Shown here in pieces: positions 21,531 to 31,853 of a stretch of DNA of 64,000 bases. Source of the DNA: Gari tellinella. Its lineage: Eukaryota; Mollusca; Bivalvia; Cardiida; Psammobiidae. The position numbers and the translations under genes are program-made. Location of the stretch: NCBI GenBank assembly GCA_922989275.2, contig OV277857.1:50011083-50075082 (forward strand), written 5' to 3'. Position 1 is the first letter of the stretch, and the number at the start of each line of letters is the position of its first letter. Under the pieces are notes generated by a model. The model saw nothing but the letters and a program-made list of their open reading frames with translations. It was not told the origin of the DNA and ran no database searches.

Positions 21531-22030
21531 CTACAGTGGAGGAAGATGCCCTTTCCCAATATACATGTTTATTATTAAACTGCAAATAGTTTTGAGCCAG
21601 ATCAGAAGCCGGGTAACCTGGCATCTAATCTGGGGCCCGTTTCATAAAACTTCGTACGACAAATGTTGTCGTAAGTCAAAATTTTAAAATAATTTTAATT
21701 CCTGATTTCTCTATCAAATCCTGTCTTGTGACATCTCTTTAGAATCATCTTTTCAAGACGATTCCAAAAAGATGTCACAAGACAGGATTAGATAGAGAAA
21801 TAAGTAATAATTGAGACTTTTATAATCTGACTTACGACAACATTTGTCGTAAGAAGTTTTATGAAACGGGCCCCAGGTTCTTATCTGTTGGTAGCTCCTA
21901 TAAAAAGAAATACTGTTACAGTGGAGAAGGCATTATTCTTTCCCAATGTTTATGCTATAAACCTTATGTCTACTTAACTAGTTTGGAGCCAAATCAGACA
22001 CATATTATCCTAGTGTCTAATAAGTTTCTA
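21531..22030. mobile_element. Family K sequence interrupted by a family M MITE
   Basis: Family K starts (acagtggaggaagatgccct; acagtggagaaggcattatt) occur at 21531 and 21914, with the X-type piece gagccagatcagaagccggg before the family M insertion. The internal order is unclear. Confidence 0.55.
21632..21874. mobile_element. Family M palindromic MITE, well preserved
   Basis: The ends GGGGCCCGTTTCATAAAAC and GTTTTATGAAACGGGCCCC are perfect. Nested arms cgtacgacaaatgttgtcgt and cctgtcttgtgacatctctt pair with their complements, so almost the whole element can fold into one hairpin. Confidence 0.92.
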
Positions 22031-22459
22031 AATTATTTGCAGCTTGATAAATATAAGTTGCAAGAATTTTAAAATAACTAATTATTTTTCTGCATTTTAT
22101 TGCATTGCATGTGGGTTCAGTTTCCTTTCAACAGGGTAGAAATATAACATCTCCCTCTATGTACCTCTTTTAGTCACATGTCAGTTAGACAAAATAGGGA
22201 GAGTTAAAATTGTCCATAGTTATATGTACCAATCCCCTACATGCTGATGTGTTTAGAGGATATGATTGCTTTAACTCTTTCAACATTAAGTAACTCTTGT
22301 GGGTTATTAGGTTCCCTTGTGGATTTTTTTCATTACCAAAATATGAACCAGTCTACTTGGAACTATGGGTAGTTTAATAAATACTGGTCTAAATTAGAAG
22401 AGATATGTGCCCTGTGATATGGATCTGCCCCGTTTTCAAATGTATTGAGTATATTTTAA

Positions 22460-22704
22460 CCCTTTACCTGATAGCCTATTTATAGTATTGAAGATAAGTG
22501 ACTACTTAAAGCAGACTGAAAGTAAAGTAGAATGCGCCTTCTGGCGCATTCTGCTTTACTTTCAGCCTGCTTTAAGCTTCCATGTGTTAGACTATAGAAA
22601 CTAATCCCTTTAATATATATTCATGACTGATTAAATGGGAACTATTTTCTTCAGCGGAAGAATAAATTATATTCGCTAAAAGGCGCTTCTATGGGGGGAA
22701 AGGG
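22460..22704. mobile_element. Family A (CCCTTTACC type) MITE with core Y
   Basis: Ends ccctttacctgatagcc and ctatggggggaaaggg with TTAA on both sides. The hairpin centre gcgccttctggcgc has a short loop. Weak core Y remnants follow at about 22960-23140. Confidence 0.85.
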
Positions 22705-23159
22705 TTAAACAGGTCCATGGTGTTCAACGAGTTAAGCAAGGTAGCTGGAAGCTCCTGCTGAAAGCTTCATACCTTACCTTCAGTTTGCTTTTTGCTGCCA
22801 CGTATGTTTAACACCAATTCATTTGTTGCACTTATTTGAAGGAGTAGGTACAGATGTGTGAAGTAAATGGTTTAAAGCAAGTGACTGCTTCATGCTAGAC
22901 AAAAGTAATGCAAAAAGAGTCCATGTCATCTGTCTTAACCCTTTATCCCATAGCCAGTTCAACACTTAAAGTAGGTTAAATGTAAAGCAGAATTTGCCTT
23001 TATGCACTTTTGCTTTACTTTCAGCCTGCTTTAAGTTATCATCTGCTTGGATATAGAAATTTCCCTGCTTTACTTTCAACCAGCTTTTAGTGGTCATTTG
23101 TCCTCAAAATTAGAAACAGGCAGGAGGGCTATGGGATAAAGAATTGATATATTTTACAG

Positions 23160-23300
23160 GTGCTAATTCATGGCTCGCCTGACTCAACTCAAGCTCTGGC
23201 TGAATATTGCAAGAGTACGACTGGAATGGCAGCAGAGAAGATCTTCACACCCAGAGTTGGTGAATGGATGGATGCAACTACAGAAAGCCATATATTCCAG
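23160..23300 (+). CDS. CPSF2: CPSF2 coding exon H, HG-containing motif
   Basis: The exon encodes VLIHGSPDSTQALAEYCK, then a variable stretch, and ends WMDATTESHIFQ. It matches IIVHGPPEASQDLAECCR...VDATSETHIYQ in vertebrate CPSF2. The acceptor is gatatattttacag and the donor ttccag|gtatgt; it is phase 0 at both ends. The preceding 5.2-kb intron is the largest between identified exons and is almost entirely repeats. Confidence 0.96.
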
Positions 23301-23334
23301 GTATGTAACACTGCAATATGCTCATGCACCTTAA

Positions 23335-23785
23335 CCCATTACTCCATAGAAACGCATATTAACACCTTTAACCCTTAGCCCGCCAAATAAATTGTCGTCT
23401 GCTATATTTCTCATCTGCTTCAAGTTTCAAAGTGCTTCAAAGTTGCTCAAAATTGCTGAAAATGTTGTCCGAGTGTCAAACAGCTTGGATCCGGATGAGA
23501 CGCCGAGTTACTCGGCGTCTCATCCGGATCCAAGCTGTTTGCATATGGAGCTATAGTCGTGAGTGGCAGGCTAAGGGTTAATTTATTCCTCCACTGAAGA
23601 AAACAGTTCCATTTAATACAGTTATGAATCTATATTAAAAGAGATATATTCTAGCAGTTGGTACCTTAATTAAAACAGGCTGAAAGTAAAGCAGAATGCA
23701 CCTTAAGGTGCATTCTACTTTACTTTCAACCTGTTTTAAGTAGTAACCTATCTTTAATACTAGAAACAGGTTATGGGGTAATGGG
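23335..23785. mobile_element. Family A MITE with a nested TTAA element, after CPSF2 exon H
   Basis: It begins 34 bp after the exon (TTAA|cccattactccatag), is interrupted by a 206-bp family E element, and continues tttattcctccactgaagaa to a core Y (centre caccttaaggtg) and the right end tggggtaatgggTTAA. Confidence 0.88.
23372..23577. mobile_element. Family E TTAA element (206 bp), intact
   Basis: Perfect ends CCCTTAGCCCGCC and GGCAGGCTAAGGG (one mismatch), TTAA on both sides, and a hairpin with cgccgagttactcggcg. It differs from the 6198-6403 copy at about five positions. Confidence 0.93.
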
Positions 23786-23939
23786 TTAATTAGTGAAGTA
23801 TGTATCACATTTTGGTGACCTTGACCCCTGTGACCTTGGTTGAGTTTTAACATTTGTGTCAATAAACGAAGTGTGACAGCCGTAGTCAAACTGGCCGCTG
23901 GACATCCATTTCTTACAGAAACAGTTCTAATTGATTTAA

Positions 23940-24151
23940 CCCATTACCCCATAAATACACCTTTTTACGCCTCTCTTTTATTCCTCCATTGAAGGAAATA
24001 AATCCACTTTACACAGTCATGGATATGCACCATAAGAAATATTTTCTATATCCTAGCAGATAGTAGCTTAAAGCAGGCTGATAGTAAAGCAGAATGTGCT
24101 TTTAGTAGTTATCTGTATTCAAAATTAGAAACAGGCTTTGGGGTGATGAGG
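23940..24151. mobile_element. Family A MITE, core right arm deleted
   Basis: Left TTAA|cccattaccccataaatac; core Y stops after its left arm (gcagaatgtgctttt), and the right end is ggggtgatgag. Confidence 0.75.
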
Positions 24152-24219
24152 TAAGCAGCTCATGTTGTTAACTAATGCATTGTTTGATCAACACAGTTCT
24201 GCATGGTATACTGAAAGAT

Positions 24220-24625
24220 TCAATGCACTGGCTGCCAGCATGTCTAAGAATGAAATTGAAAGTACATGTACTTATTACTGTTTTAAAATTTAGAAAAAAA
24301 AAACATTCAAAGCACATGTACTTGTATTTGTGACAGTTTTTTTGCATTGTTCAATGGAAAGCGCCAGTGTGTTTACCTTCTCTCCTCGCTGAAATATGGG
24401 GGAATTACAAGCTTTGACAATCATCTGATATCAAATTCTGTTGTCCCTTGAAACAGGACAAAATTTGCTGATCGGTCAATTACTGTAGTTGGTCCAAAGT
24501 GGTGGAACTCTCCTCCAAAGGACTTGAAAACAATCTCAGATGAAAAATATTTCGGAAGAAAACTCAATACATACTGGTATCTAAATGTATTTGAAATGTA
24601 TTTAAATTGGAACATGAGGTATTTT
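24220..24625 (+). pseudogene. Non-LTR retrotransposon ORF2 C-terminal remnant
   Basis: A broken frame reads DSMHWLPACLRMKLKV and, further on, FADRSITVVGPKWWNS, PPKDLKTISDEKYFGRKLN. The LHWLPxxxRIxxK block and the 'R.F...GPKLWNSLP..I......F...LK' block are hallmarks of the C terminus of CR1/L2/Jockey-like ORF2 proteins (family knowledge). Frame breaks and an A-rich insertion lie between the blocks, so it is dead. It lies in the CPSF2 intron after exon H. Confidence 0.8.
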
Positions 24626-24676
24626 TAATGACTGTATATAGAGTTATTAAAGACTTGCTGTGTACATCGCAGATGA

Positions 24677-24743
24677 TTCGGCTCTAAATGACCTTTTTGT
24701 GTCGATGGGCCGTAAAACACCATTCATTCATTCATTCTTTACA
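24677..24743 (+). mobile_element. 67-bp LINE tail with 14-bp target duplication
   Basis: The sequence ends gtgtcgatgggccgtaaaac followed by (CATT)n and is flanked by tacatcgcagatga at 24663-24676 and again after 24743. The duplicated target lies just downstream of the older LINE remnant. Confidence 0.82.
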
Positions 24744-24756
24744 TCGCAGATGAATA

Positions 24757-24961
24757 CAGTAAAACTTTTGGATTATGACCAATAAAATGAAGGATACTTG
24801 ATTGTGTAAAAGATAGGTGACAGCCTAAAGCAAGGTGACAGTAAAACAGAAAGCTCCTTTAAGAGCTTTCTGTTTTACTGTCACCTTGCTTTAAGCTATC
24901 ACCTGTCCTTAAAACCTAATAATTAACACAATTAAGTGGTCGTAATAGATAGGTTTTACTG
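24757..24961. mobile_element. Family G MITE with core Z
   Basis: TA flanks CAGTAAAACTTTTGGATTAT and tagataggttttactg. The hairpin arms cttaaagcaaggtgac-type and cagaaagctcctttaagagc are intact. Confidence 0.87.
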
Positions 24962-25147
24962 TATTTTCAAATAATATTTGCCCTATAGAAATAACATTGG
25001 ATTGACCAAAAAAACTTTCTCATTTTCTCATTGCAATACCATTGTCTGGCTTTTGTTTCTTTGATGAGCTTACTCAGTGTATGTTTTCTATCCGTGATGA
25101 GACTTTTTATTGGGAGGGATTGTTACTGGAGCATGTTTCTATCCCAG

Positions 25148-25304
25148 GTGAGACTGAAGGATTACCTTGTCACCGCCCTAGACTTCTCTAAAGCTAAAGA
25201 TGCAGAACTAGCGTGGATTGATGGCTGTATTGATGTCACCGACACTAAGACAGATGTTGATGAAGACATGTATGATGATGAAGACATGGACGTCCAGATC
25301 AGGA
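25148..25304 (+). CDS. CPSF2: CPSF2 coding exon I
   Basis: The exon encodes [26 protein letters not shown] and then an Asp/Glu-rich tail (DEDMYDDEDMD), matching [29 protein letters not shown] of vertebrates. The acceptor is tttctatcccag. The donor is less certain: cagga|gtatga was chosen because it leaves one base that joins AT of exon J in frame. Vertebrate CPSF2 has roughly 20-25 extra residues after this acidic stretch, so a small exon may be missing between here and exon J, or this lineage is simply shorter. A family S MITE begins 42 bp downstream. Confidence 0.92.
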
Positions 25305-25346
25305 GTATGAACATTGCTCTAATTGTCTCTTTGAAAATTATAATTT

Positions 25347-25602
25347 CAGGGCTGCCATTTCTCCGCATTTTTCCTAATTCTTCGGAATTTTTTTCTAGAA
25401 CATGGTAGCTTAAAGCAGGCTGAAAGTAAAGCAGAATGCGCCATAAGGGGCATTTTGCTTTACTTCCAGCCTGCTTTAAGTATTCACGTGTCAACAAAAC
25501 TAGAAACAGGCTATGTTGTAAAGGTAGGATTCATAAATTTTTACTTCAAAAATGCAAATTTGGAATTCTTAGGATTTTTCATGTCAACTTATGGCAGCCC
25601 TG
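25347..25602. mobile_element. Family S MITE (6-bp TSD, 5 of 6 match) with core Y
   Basis: Ends CAGGGCTGCC and GGCAGCCCTG are flanked by TAATTT and TAATTC. It begins 42 bp after CPSF2 exon I. Core Y has centre gcgccataaggggc. Confidence 0.9.
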
Positions 25603-25612
25603 TAATTCTTTA

Positions 25613-25844
25613 GCCTACTTCCCTATAGCCTGTTTCTAAATTTGAAGATTTGTGACCACTTAAAGCAGGTTGAATGTAAAGCAGAATGTGCCTTAAGGCA
25701 CATTCTGCTTTACTTTCAGCCTGCCTTAAGCTACCATCTGCTAAGATATAGAAAGTATTTTTTATACATGTTCTTGACTGTATCAATTGGAACTATTTTC
25801 TTCAGTGGAGGAATAAATAAAAGGTGTATATATGGGGTAATGGG
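25613..25844. mobile_element. Family A MITE with core Y
   Basis: The right end is tatggggtaatggg and the hairpin centre gtgccttaaggcac. The left end tagcctacttccctatagcc abuts the family S element. Confidence 0.8.
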
Positions 25845-26072
25845 TTGTAGTGTAAATTGGCCAATCCTCATGTGTCAGTCTATCTCATGTTATCCTTCCA
25901 AAAATGGCTTAAAATTGTTGGACAAACAAATGCATGTGTCTTATTTGATACATAAAACCTGTGTTAAATGGACCACTCAAAAGAAGAACCATGGACGGTA
26001 TGTAATACAGGTGGCCACTTAATACAGGACAAACGTAATGCAGAATGTTCCTAAAGGAACTAAGTACTTTAA

Positions 26073-26351
26073 CCCATTACCCCATAGCCTGTTTCTAGTT
26101 TTGAAAACAAGTTACTACTTAAAGCAGGCTGAAGATAGCCATAGGTGACCACTTAAAACAGGTTGAAAGTAAAGCAGAATGCACCATAAGGTGCATTCTG
26201 CTTGACTTTCAGCCTGCTTTAAGCAAAAATCTGCTAGAATATAGCAAATATATCTTATGGTACATTATTTATAATTGTGTACATTGGAACTATTTTCCTC
26301 AGTGGATGAATAAACTCGATGCGTAAAAAGGCATATTTATGGGGTAATGGG
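26073..26351. mobile_element. Family A MITE with a duplicated left arm
   Basis: TTAA flanks cccattaccccatagcc and tggggtaatggg. The sequence acttaaagcaggctgaag appears, then gccataggtgaccacttaaa restarts the arm before a full hairpin with centre caccataaggtg. Confidence 0.85.
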
Positions 26352-26544
26352 TTAAATGACTAGCCACACTGTTATAACCCGCCATTATCTAATGGTATGA
26401 TACAGCCCCAACATTGCATATCGACAACTTGTTGACCAGTCATATTTCATAATACTCACATTTTGCTGCTGGGCTGCTCCTTCTAAATTTCAACAACTTG
26501 TGTCTTGACAGGATGGAACCCGCAACTTTCCATATCTGAAACTT

Positions 26545-26745
26545 TTTTTTTTTTTTAAATATTTTATTTCTCGATATGCATACACAAAACAAATACAAAT
26601 AACAAAATGACACATTTCTATATAGTACCTATTAGTTCTAAATTAATGTATTTTCTTTCTGTTTATGTACAACAAGGAATAATTTATATATAGTCAGAAA
26701 AGAAGAGTAGCGAGAGAGAGAAGAGCAGAAAGTTTGGGAATAGAA
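26545..26745 (-). mobile_element. Retrocopy with poly(A) tail and 13-bp target duplication
   Basis: A T-run (poly(A) on the minus strand) with tttatt (AATAAA) just inside lies at the left end. The segment is flanked by ATATCTGAAACTT at 26532-26544 and 26746-26758. This is the signature of a retroposed, 5'-truncated transcript. I recognise no coding sequence, so the source could be an mRNA 3' UTR or a poly(A)-tailed LINE. Confidence 0.85.
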
Positions 26746-27053
26746 ATATCTGAAACTTGCCTGAGCTAACGAGGTCAGTTAAAAATGCTCAATACATTTA
26801 AGTTTAGTGTCTTCTATACGTAACATGACATTGACAAATAGTTTAGACCTTGATGAGATGCTGTACCAAGTGGCATCTCATCAGGATCTGCAATGTTGCT
26901 ATTTCTATGAAATTTTCCTCTTTAGCATCTTTAGATCATCCTTGTATATCTATAATGAAATCTTTCAACAGAGCGAGAGGGTTCATTGCAATATTCAGTT
27001 GCAATATCCAGGCATTATGGGTCTATTGTGAAACTTTTATATTCTGTTTGTAG

Positions 27054-27115
27054 ATTTAAAGCCTAGAGCAACGGTTGACAAAATACCCACCCTGGAAGCT
27101 CTGCCATCCAATCAA
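27054..27115 (+). CDS. CPSF2: CPSF2 coding exon J
   Basis: The exon encodes LKPRATVDKIPTLEALPSNQ after completing a split Asn codon. IPTLEALP matches IPTLEPLP of vertebrate CPSF2. The acceptor is attctgtttgtag and the donor aatcaa|gtaagt, phase 0. Confidence 0.9.
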
Positions 27116-27186
27116 GTAAGTACTTACATTCATTTCTGGAGAATAGAGCCTCTGAGACAATGATAAACAATGTAGACTCCGGTTAA

Positions 27187-27480
27187 CCCATTACCCCATA
27201 GCCTGTTTCTAATTTTGAAGACAGGTACCCACTTAAAGCAGGTTGAAAGTAAAGCAGAATGGGCCTTAAGGCGCATTCTGCTTTACTTTCAGCCTGCTTT
27301 AAGTAGTAACTTATTTTTCAAAACTAGAACAGGCTGCTTTACTTTCAACTTGCTTTAAGCTACCATCTGCTTGAATAATAATAGAGCAAATATTTCTTTG
27401 GTACATATTCCTGACTGTATAAAGTGGAACTATTGTCTTCAATGGAGGCATAGATTAAATGCCCAAAATGAAGGAAATGG
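27187..27480. mobile_element. Family A MITE after CPSF2 exon J
   Basis: Left TTAA|cccattaccccatagcc; complete core Y (centre gggccttaaggcgc) followed by a partial second right arm (gctttactttcaacttgc). The right end is decayed. Confidence 0.8.
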
Positions 27481-27715
27481 TTGTAGTGCTATTTTCAGGC
27501 TTAGATGTATCTTAAATTCAGTGACTTACTGAAGACAGGGCTGCTTAACCATTTCACCCTCATTATAAGACAAACCATTTGGATCCAGATCAGACACTGC
27601 ATAATGTTTCGTCTAATTAGGATCCAAATTGTTTGGTACTCTTATCAATATTCCATCGGTCAAATCTATAAAAAAAAAAAAAAAAATTTACTCAAAAATT
27701 GTACAAAACTTTTTA

Positions 27716-28768
27716 TTAGCTCACCTGGCACGCTGTATGTCCGTCGTCCGTCGTCTGTCGTCCGTTCACAATTGCTTGTTAACACTCTAGCAGCCACAAA
27801 TTTCATTGGATCTTCATGAAAGTTGTTGACAATGTTTGTCTTGATGAAATCTAGGTCAAGTTCGAATGTGGGTCATGTCCGGTCAAAAACTAGGTCACTA
27901 GGTCAAATCATAGAAAAACCTTGTTAACACTCTAGCGGCCACAAATTTCAATAGGTTTTCATGAAACTTAGTCAAAATGTTTGTCTTGATGAAATCTAGG
28001 TCAAGTTCGAATGTGGGTCATGTCCGGTCAAAAACTAGGTCACTAGGTCAAATCATAGAAAATCCTTGTTAACACTCTAGCGGCCACAAATTTTATTGTA
28101 TCTTCATGAAAGTTGGTGACAATGTTTATTCTGATAAAATCTAGGTCAAGTTTGAATATGTGTCATGTCCGGTCAAAAACTAGGTCACTAGGTCAAATCA
28201 TAGAAAATCCTTGTGAACACTCTAGAGGCTACAAATCTCATTGGATCTTGATGAAACTTGGTCAGAATGTTTGTTTCATTGATATCTAGGTCAAGTTTGA
28301 ATATGGGTCATGTCTGGTCAAAAACTAGGTCACTAGGTCAAATCATAGAAAAACCCTGTGAACACTCTTGAGGCTACAAATCTCATTGGATCTTGATGAA
28401 ACTTGGTCAGAATGTTTGTCTCATTGATATCCAGGTCAAGATTGAATGTGGGTCATGTCCTGTCAAAAACTAGGTCACTAGATCAAATCATAGAAAAACC
28501 TTGTTAACACTCTAGAGGCTACAAATCTCATTGGATCTTGATGAAATTTGGTCAGAACGTTTGTTGTATTGATATCTAGGTCAAGTTTGAATACGGGTCA
28601 TGTCCGGTCAAAAACTGGGTCACTAGGTCAAATCATTGGAAAATCTTGTTTACACTCTAGAGGTTGATTGTGGGTATACATGTCCAGTCATAATCTAGGT
28701 CACTATAGGTCAAGTTTGCCATGGTGTACCAGGTGAGCGATTTAGGGCCATAGTGGCCCTTGTTTTTT
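27716..28768 (+). mobile_element. Composite element with 145-bp tandem unit
   Basis: It starts tagctcacctggcacgctg and tccgtcgtccgtcg, and ends gtaccaggtgagcgatttag, so AGCTCACCTGG and its complement bracket it. Inside are about six tandem copies of a 145-bp unit marked by aacactctagaggc, gatgaaacttggtcagaatg and aaactaggtcactaggtc; unit starts fall at 27781, 27926, 28071, 28216, 28361 and 28506. I know this repeat style from bivalve genomes. It is in the last large CPSF2 introns and codes for nothing that I can support. Confidence 0.88.
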
Positions 28769-28859
28769 AACAGACAGTGACTTATCTGTGAAAGGTTTAA
28801 GCAGACTTTAAAATTTGGCAATAAATGTGTTAAATGTTGATCCATACTACAGCGCTTCC

Positions 28860-29167
28860 TCTCTAAAACGACTTCCAATGGAAGACAAAAAATGTGTGCA
28901 TTGTTCAAAGGGAGTTGTTAAGGGAGGAAAATGGCTTACAAACAGCTTGAAACCAGATCAGACGCCGTGTTGATCAGGATTCAAGCTGTTCACTCAACAT
29001 TAAGTTTTTTATTTCTATTGTATAACCTTGACAAAAGCAGCAGACAATAATTTTAAGTAGACGACATTGCAGCCGTGAATAGGTTGGACATAATTGTTCT
29101 GTTTAGGCAAGGGTTGTTGTAAGGAGGGAGTTGTTGTTCAGAGGACCATTGTAGAGAGGAAACTCTG
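28860..29167 (-). mobile_element. Family H MITE with shortened core X
   Basis: TA flanks CAGCGCTTCCTCTC and agagaggaaactctg. It reads in reverse (tggaagacaaaaaatgtgtg; gttgttgtaaggagggag). The hairpin has lost its middle (gacgccgtgttgatcagg). Confidence 0.83.
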
Positions 29168-29634
29168 TAAAAGTATTTCAATTAATAAAATCAAAGAAAC
29201 ATAAGCACAATGCAAAGTCAAACAGTTTGGATTTAGGTCACCTGTAATTAGCTGGACGTCGCTATGACTGAAATACTGTTAAAAGCGACATAAAATGATA
29301 ACAAATCAAATCAAATAGATACTAAAATTTGCATCTCATCTGTGTACAAACCTTTTGAAAACACATGTTAAGTTATAATCAGCAGGAAAAGGGTTAATAA
29401 ACCTTTACATGCTAATAGAGGGCCAGACAAGGAAGTGAACTGAAAAGGGTCACCACAGAGTGGCCTCTTATTATTGAATTATCTCCACTTTAACAATAGT
29501 CTGTGTTTTTTTGTCCATTAACCCTTTGTTAGTGGAAGAAATATCACCTGCTTAGAAATTGTCATCTACTAGAATACTTCAACTGAAAAATAATATTTTC
29601 AGCAATACTTAAAGTCTTTACAAGGAACAAACAG

Positions 29635-29893
29635 TAGGGCTGCCATAAATTGACATAAAAAATCCTAAGATTTCCAAATTTGCATTTTTCAAGTGGGATC
29701 TTACGAATAGTACCTTTTACCCATCGCCTATTTCTAGTTTTGTTGACACATGGCTGCTTAAGGCAGGCTGAAAGTAAAGCAGAATGTGCCTTAAAGGCGC
29801 ATTGTGCTTTACTTTCAGCCTGCTTTGAGCTACCATGTACTAGAAATAAATCCAAAGATTTAGGAAAAATCCGGAGAATTAATGGCAGCCCTG
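29635..29893 (-). mobile_element. Family S MITE (6-bp TSD AAACAG) with core Y
   Basis: The ends tagggctgcc and ggcagccctg are flanked by AAACAG on both sides. It is in reverse orientation relative to the copy at 13314. The centre is gtgccttaaaggcgc. Confidence 0.9.
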
Positions 29894-30023
29894 AAACAGT
29901 TTGAATACTGATCATATACCGCATGAGTGGGCATCTATAACAAGAAAATGTACAAAAAAATAAGTTTAAATTTTGCACAGTCCAATATAGAAGTTGATGA
30001 GATGAACTGTGCAGCAATCTTAA

Positions 30024-30095
30024 CCCATTACTCCATAGATATGCCTGCTTTCATCTTTGATTTATTCCTCCACTGAAGAAAATAATTCCACAGAA
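30024..30095. mobile_element. Left end of a family A MITE
   Basis: TTAA|cccattactccatag up to cactgaagaaaataattcca; the rest is lost. From 30100 to 30665 I see only a Z-like remnant (30180-30235) and unremarkable AT-rich intron. Confidence 0.65.
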
Positions 30096-30665
30096 GTGCC
30101 TGAGAGGCCACACCTAGACCTCCACAAAATTGCTTAAGACAAGTATTCAATGATAGTGTTGAAAACAGTAGAGGCAGCTTAAAAGCAAGAAGAAAGTATA
30201 GAAGCTTTCTGCTTTACTTTCATCTTGCCTTAATTAGTATCTTGCCATAAACATACTTGTAGTTATATAGTGGTGAATTGAACTGAGGGATAACTGCTAT
30301 GGAGGAACTGTACATATTTTACTAGGGGTGTAACAATACGATGAACCTGTATTGCAATATACAGCAATATATTGTGGAAACTTTTAAGTACAAATATTGG
30401 ATAGAAATTAGCATTGAAAACTTGTTTATAGCAATGAAAGAATAAAAGGAGTGCTTAAATACAAGGAAGGGTTCAAATTAACATCGACATAAATTTGCTA
30501 TGAATGTGATAATTTTCACAGTACATGTATAACATTCAAATTAACAGGGCATCTCCTGTCATATGTGCTCAAATAATATACATGTATAGAGTATTGCAAA
30601 AGTTAGATTCCTACATATTACGATTGATACATTGCAGATTTTGTGATTGGCACTCTCTATTATAG

Positions 30666-30800
30666 GTTCCAGGGCACATGTCAGTGTACATTAATGAGCC
30701 AAGGTTAAGTGACTTTAAGATGGTGCTTCTACAGGAGAACCTACAGGCCGAGTTCAGTGCCGGGGCCCTAGTGTGCAACAATACCATCGCTGTTAGAAGG
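30666..30800 (+). CDS. CPSF2: CPSF2 coding exon K, C-terminal domain
   Basis: The exon encodes [20 protein letters not shown] and then [20 protein letters not shown]. It matches [20 protein letters not shown] and QAEFVGGVLVCNNQVAVRR of vertebrates, the compact C-terminal domain through which CPSF2 pairs with CPSF73 (family knowledge). The acceptor is actctctattatag and the donor agaagg|gtttgt; phase 0 at both ends. Confidence 0.96.
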
Positions 30801-30908
30801 GTTTGTATACCTTTTGTTACATGTTATATTTTCTTTCCTAAGTATGTACAGGAGTTTAAGAAAAGCTTTTGATTAAAGTACACATAATGATTACTTTACT
30901 ATGCACTC

Positions 30909-31255
30909 CCAAGACATAGTCGGGCATATTGATTTTGCTCTGTCTGTCTCTATGTTTGTGTCTATTTGATTGTCTGTCCACAACTTAAAATTTGGCCATT
31001 AATTAAGAGACTCAACTCAAGAAGTTACTGAGCCCAGTACAACTTGAGTCATGTCCAAAAAATGTCAAGGTCATTTAGAGTTCAATTACGCTGAATTTAA
31101 CATTGGCCATAACTTTGGAACTACATGTACATGTTAAAGAGACTTCATATTTGGCATGTATACTCGACACAAGGGTCATGTCAGAAAAAGGTCATTTAGA
31201 GATTATGGTCAAAGTGTCATCTTGTTCAATAGGGTAATGATAAGGAAAATTGTCT
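30909..31255. repeat. 'gggcatat...gtctgtcc' dispersed repeat
   Basis: Blocks tcgggcatattgattttgc, gattgtctgtccacaac, ttggccataactttggaac and caaggtcatttagag are shared with 16095-16260 and 58415-59490. Confidence 0.55.
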
Positions 31256-31301
31256 CTGGGTGTTCATTTCATAAATGTTCTTGCAACCAATCATGTCTTA
31301 A

Positions 31302-31461
31302 TCCTTTCATTCATAGCTTGTTTTCAATTTTGAAAATAAATGGTTGCTTCAAGCTGATTGAGATAAAGCAGAATTCTCCACATGGTGAATTCTGCTTTTC
31401 TTCCAGCCTGCTTAAGTGGTAACCTATGTTCATTACTAGAAACAGGCTATGGGGTAATGGG
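31302..31461. mobile_element. Shortened family A MITE
   Basis: Left TTAA; right end ctatggggtaatggg. The hairpin is reduced to gcagaattctccacatggtg plus its complement. Confidence 0.75.
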
Positions 31462-31466
31462 TTTAC

Positions 31467-31666
31467 CCAGCCTATTTCTAGTTTTGAAAACAGGTGACCA
31501 CTTAAAACAGGATGAAAGTAAAGCAGAATGCTTTAAGCTACCATCTGCTAGGATAAAGAAAAAATTTCTCATTGGAAATGTTCATGAATGAATATAAATT
31601 GGAACTATTTTCTTCAATGGAAGAATATATTAAACGGACTAAAAGGCGCTTCTATGGGGGAAAGGG
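31467..31666. mobile_element. Family A MITE, core right arm deleted
   Basis: It abuts the previous copy (ttta|cccagcctatttctag) and ends ctatgggggaaagggTTAA. It finishes 94 bp before CPSF2 exon L. Confidence 0.75.
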
Positions 31667-31760
31667 TTAAGTCAAAAATACTATGAGATATGCAGACTTT
31701 TTCTTGGAGTGTTTACTGAACAGGTTTTGACTAATTGCTTGTAAATCTTCACTTTTTCAG

Positions 31761-31853
31761 AATGAAGCTGGCAGAATGCAGTTAGAAGGGGCCATATCTA
31801 AAGACTACTTCAAAGTGAGGGACCTGCTATACAGCCAGTATGCAGTAGTGTAG
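31761..31853 (+). CDS. CPSF2: CPSF2 terminal coding exon L with stop codon
   Basis: The last coding exon encodes NEAGRMQLEGAISKDYFKVR and ends DLLYSQYAVV followed by TAG. It matches [28 protein letters not shown] at the end of vertebrate CPSF2, so the C terminus is complete. The acceptor is cttcactttttcag. The final codons and the following 3' region are repeated once in tandem (see the next entry). Confidence 0.97.
   Translation, partial: NEAGRMQLEGAISKDYFKVRDLLYSQYAVV

Noticed and set aside
25031..25408. A 125-codon frame covering exon I
   Set aside because: Only the middle matches CPSF2. The start is intron and the end is a family S MITE.
29562..30017. A 151-codon minus-strand frame
   Set aside because: It is composed of family S MITE sequence and its flanks; no protein family is recognised.
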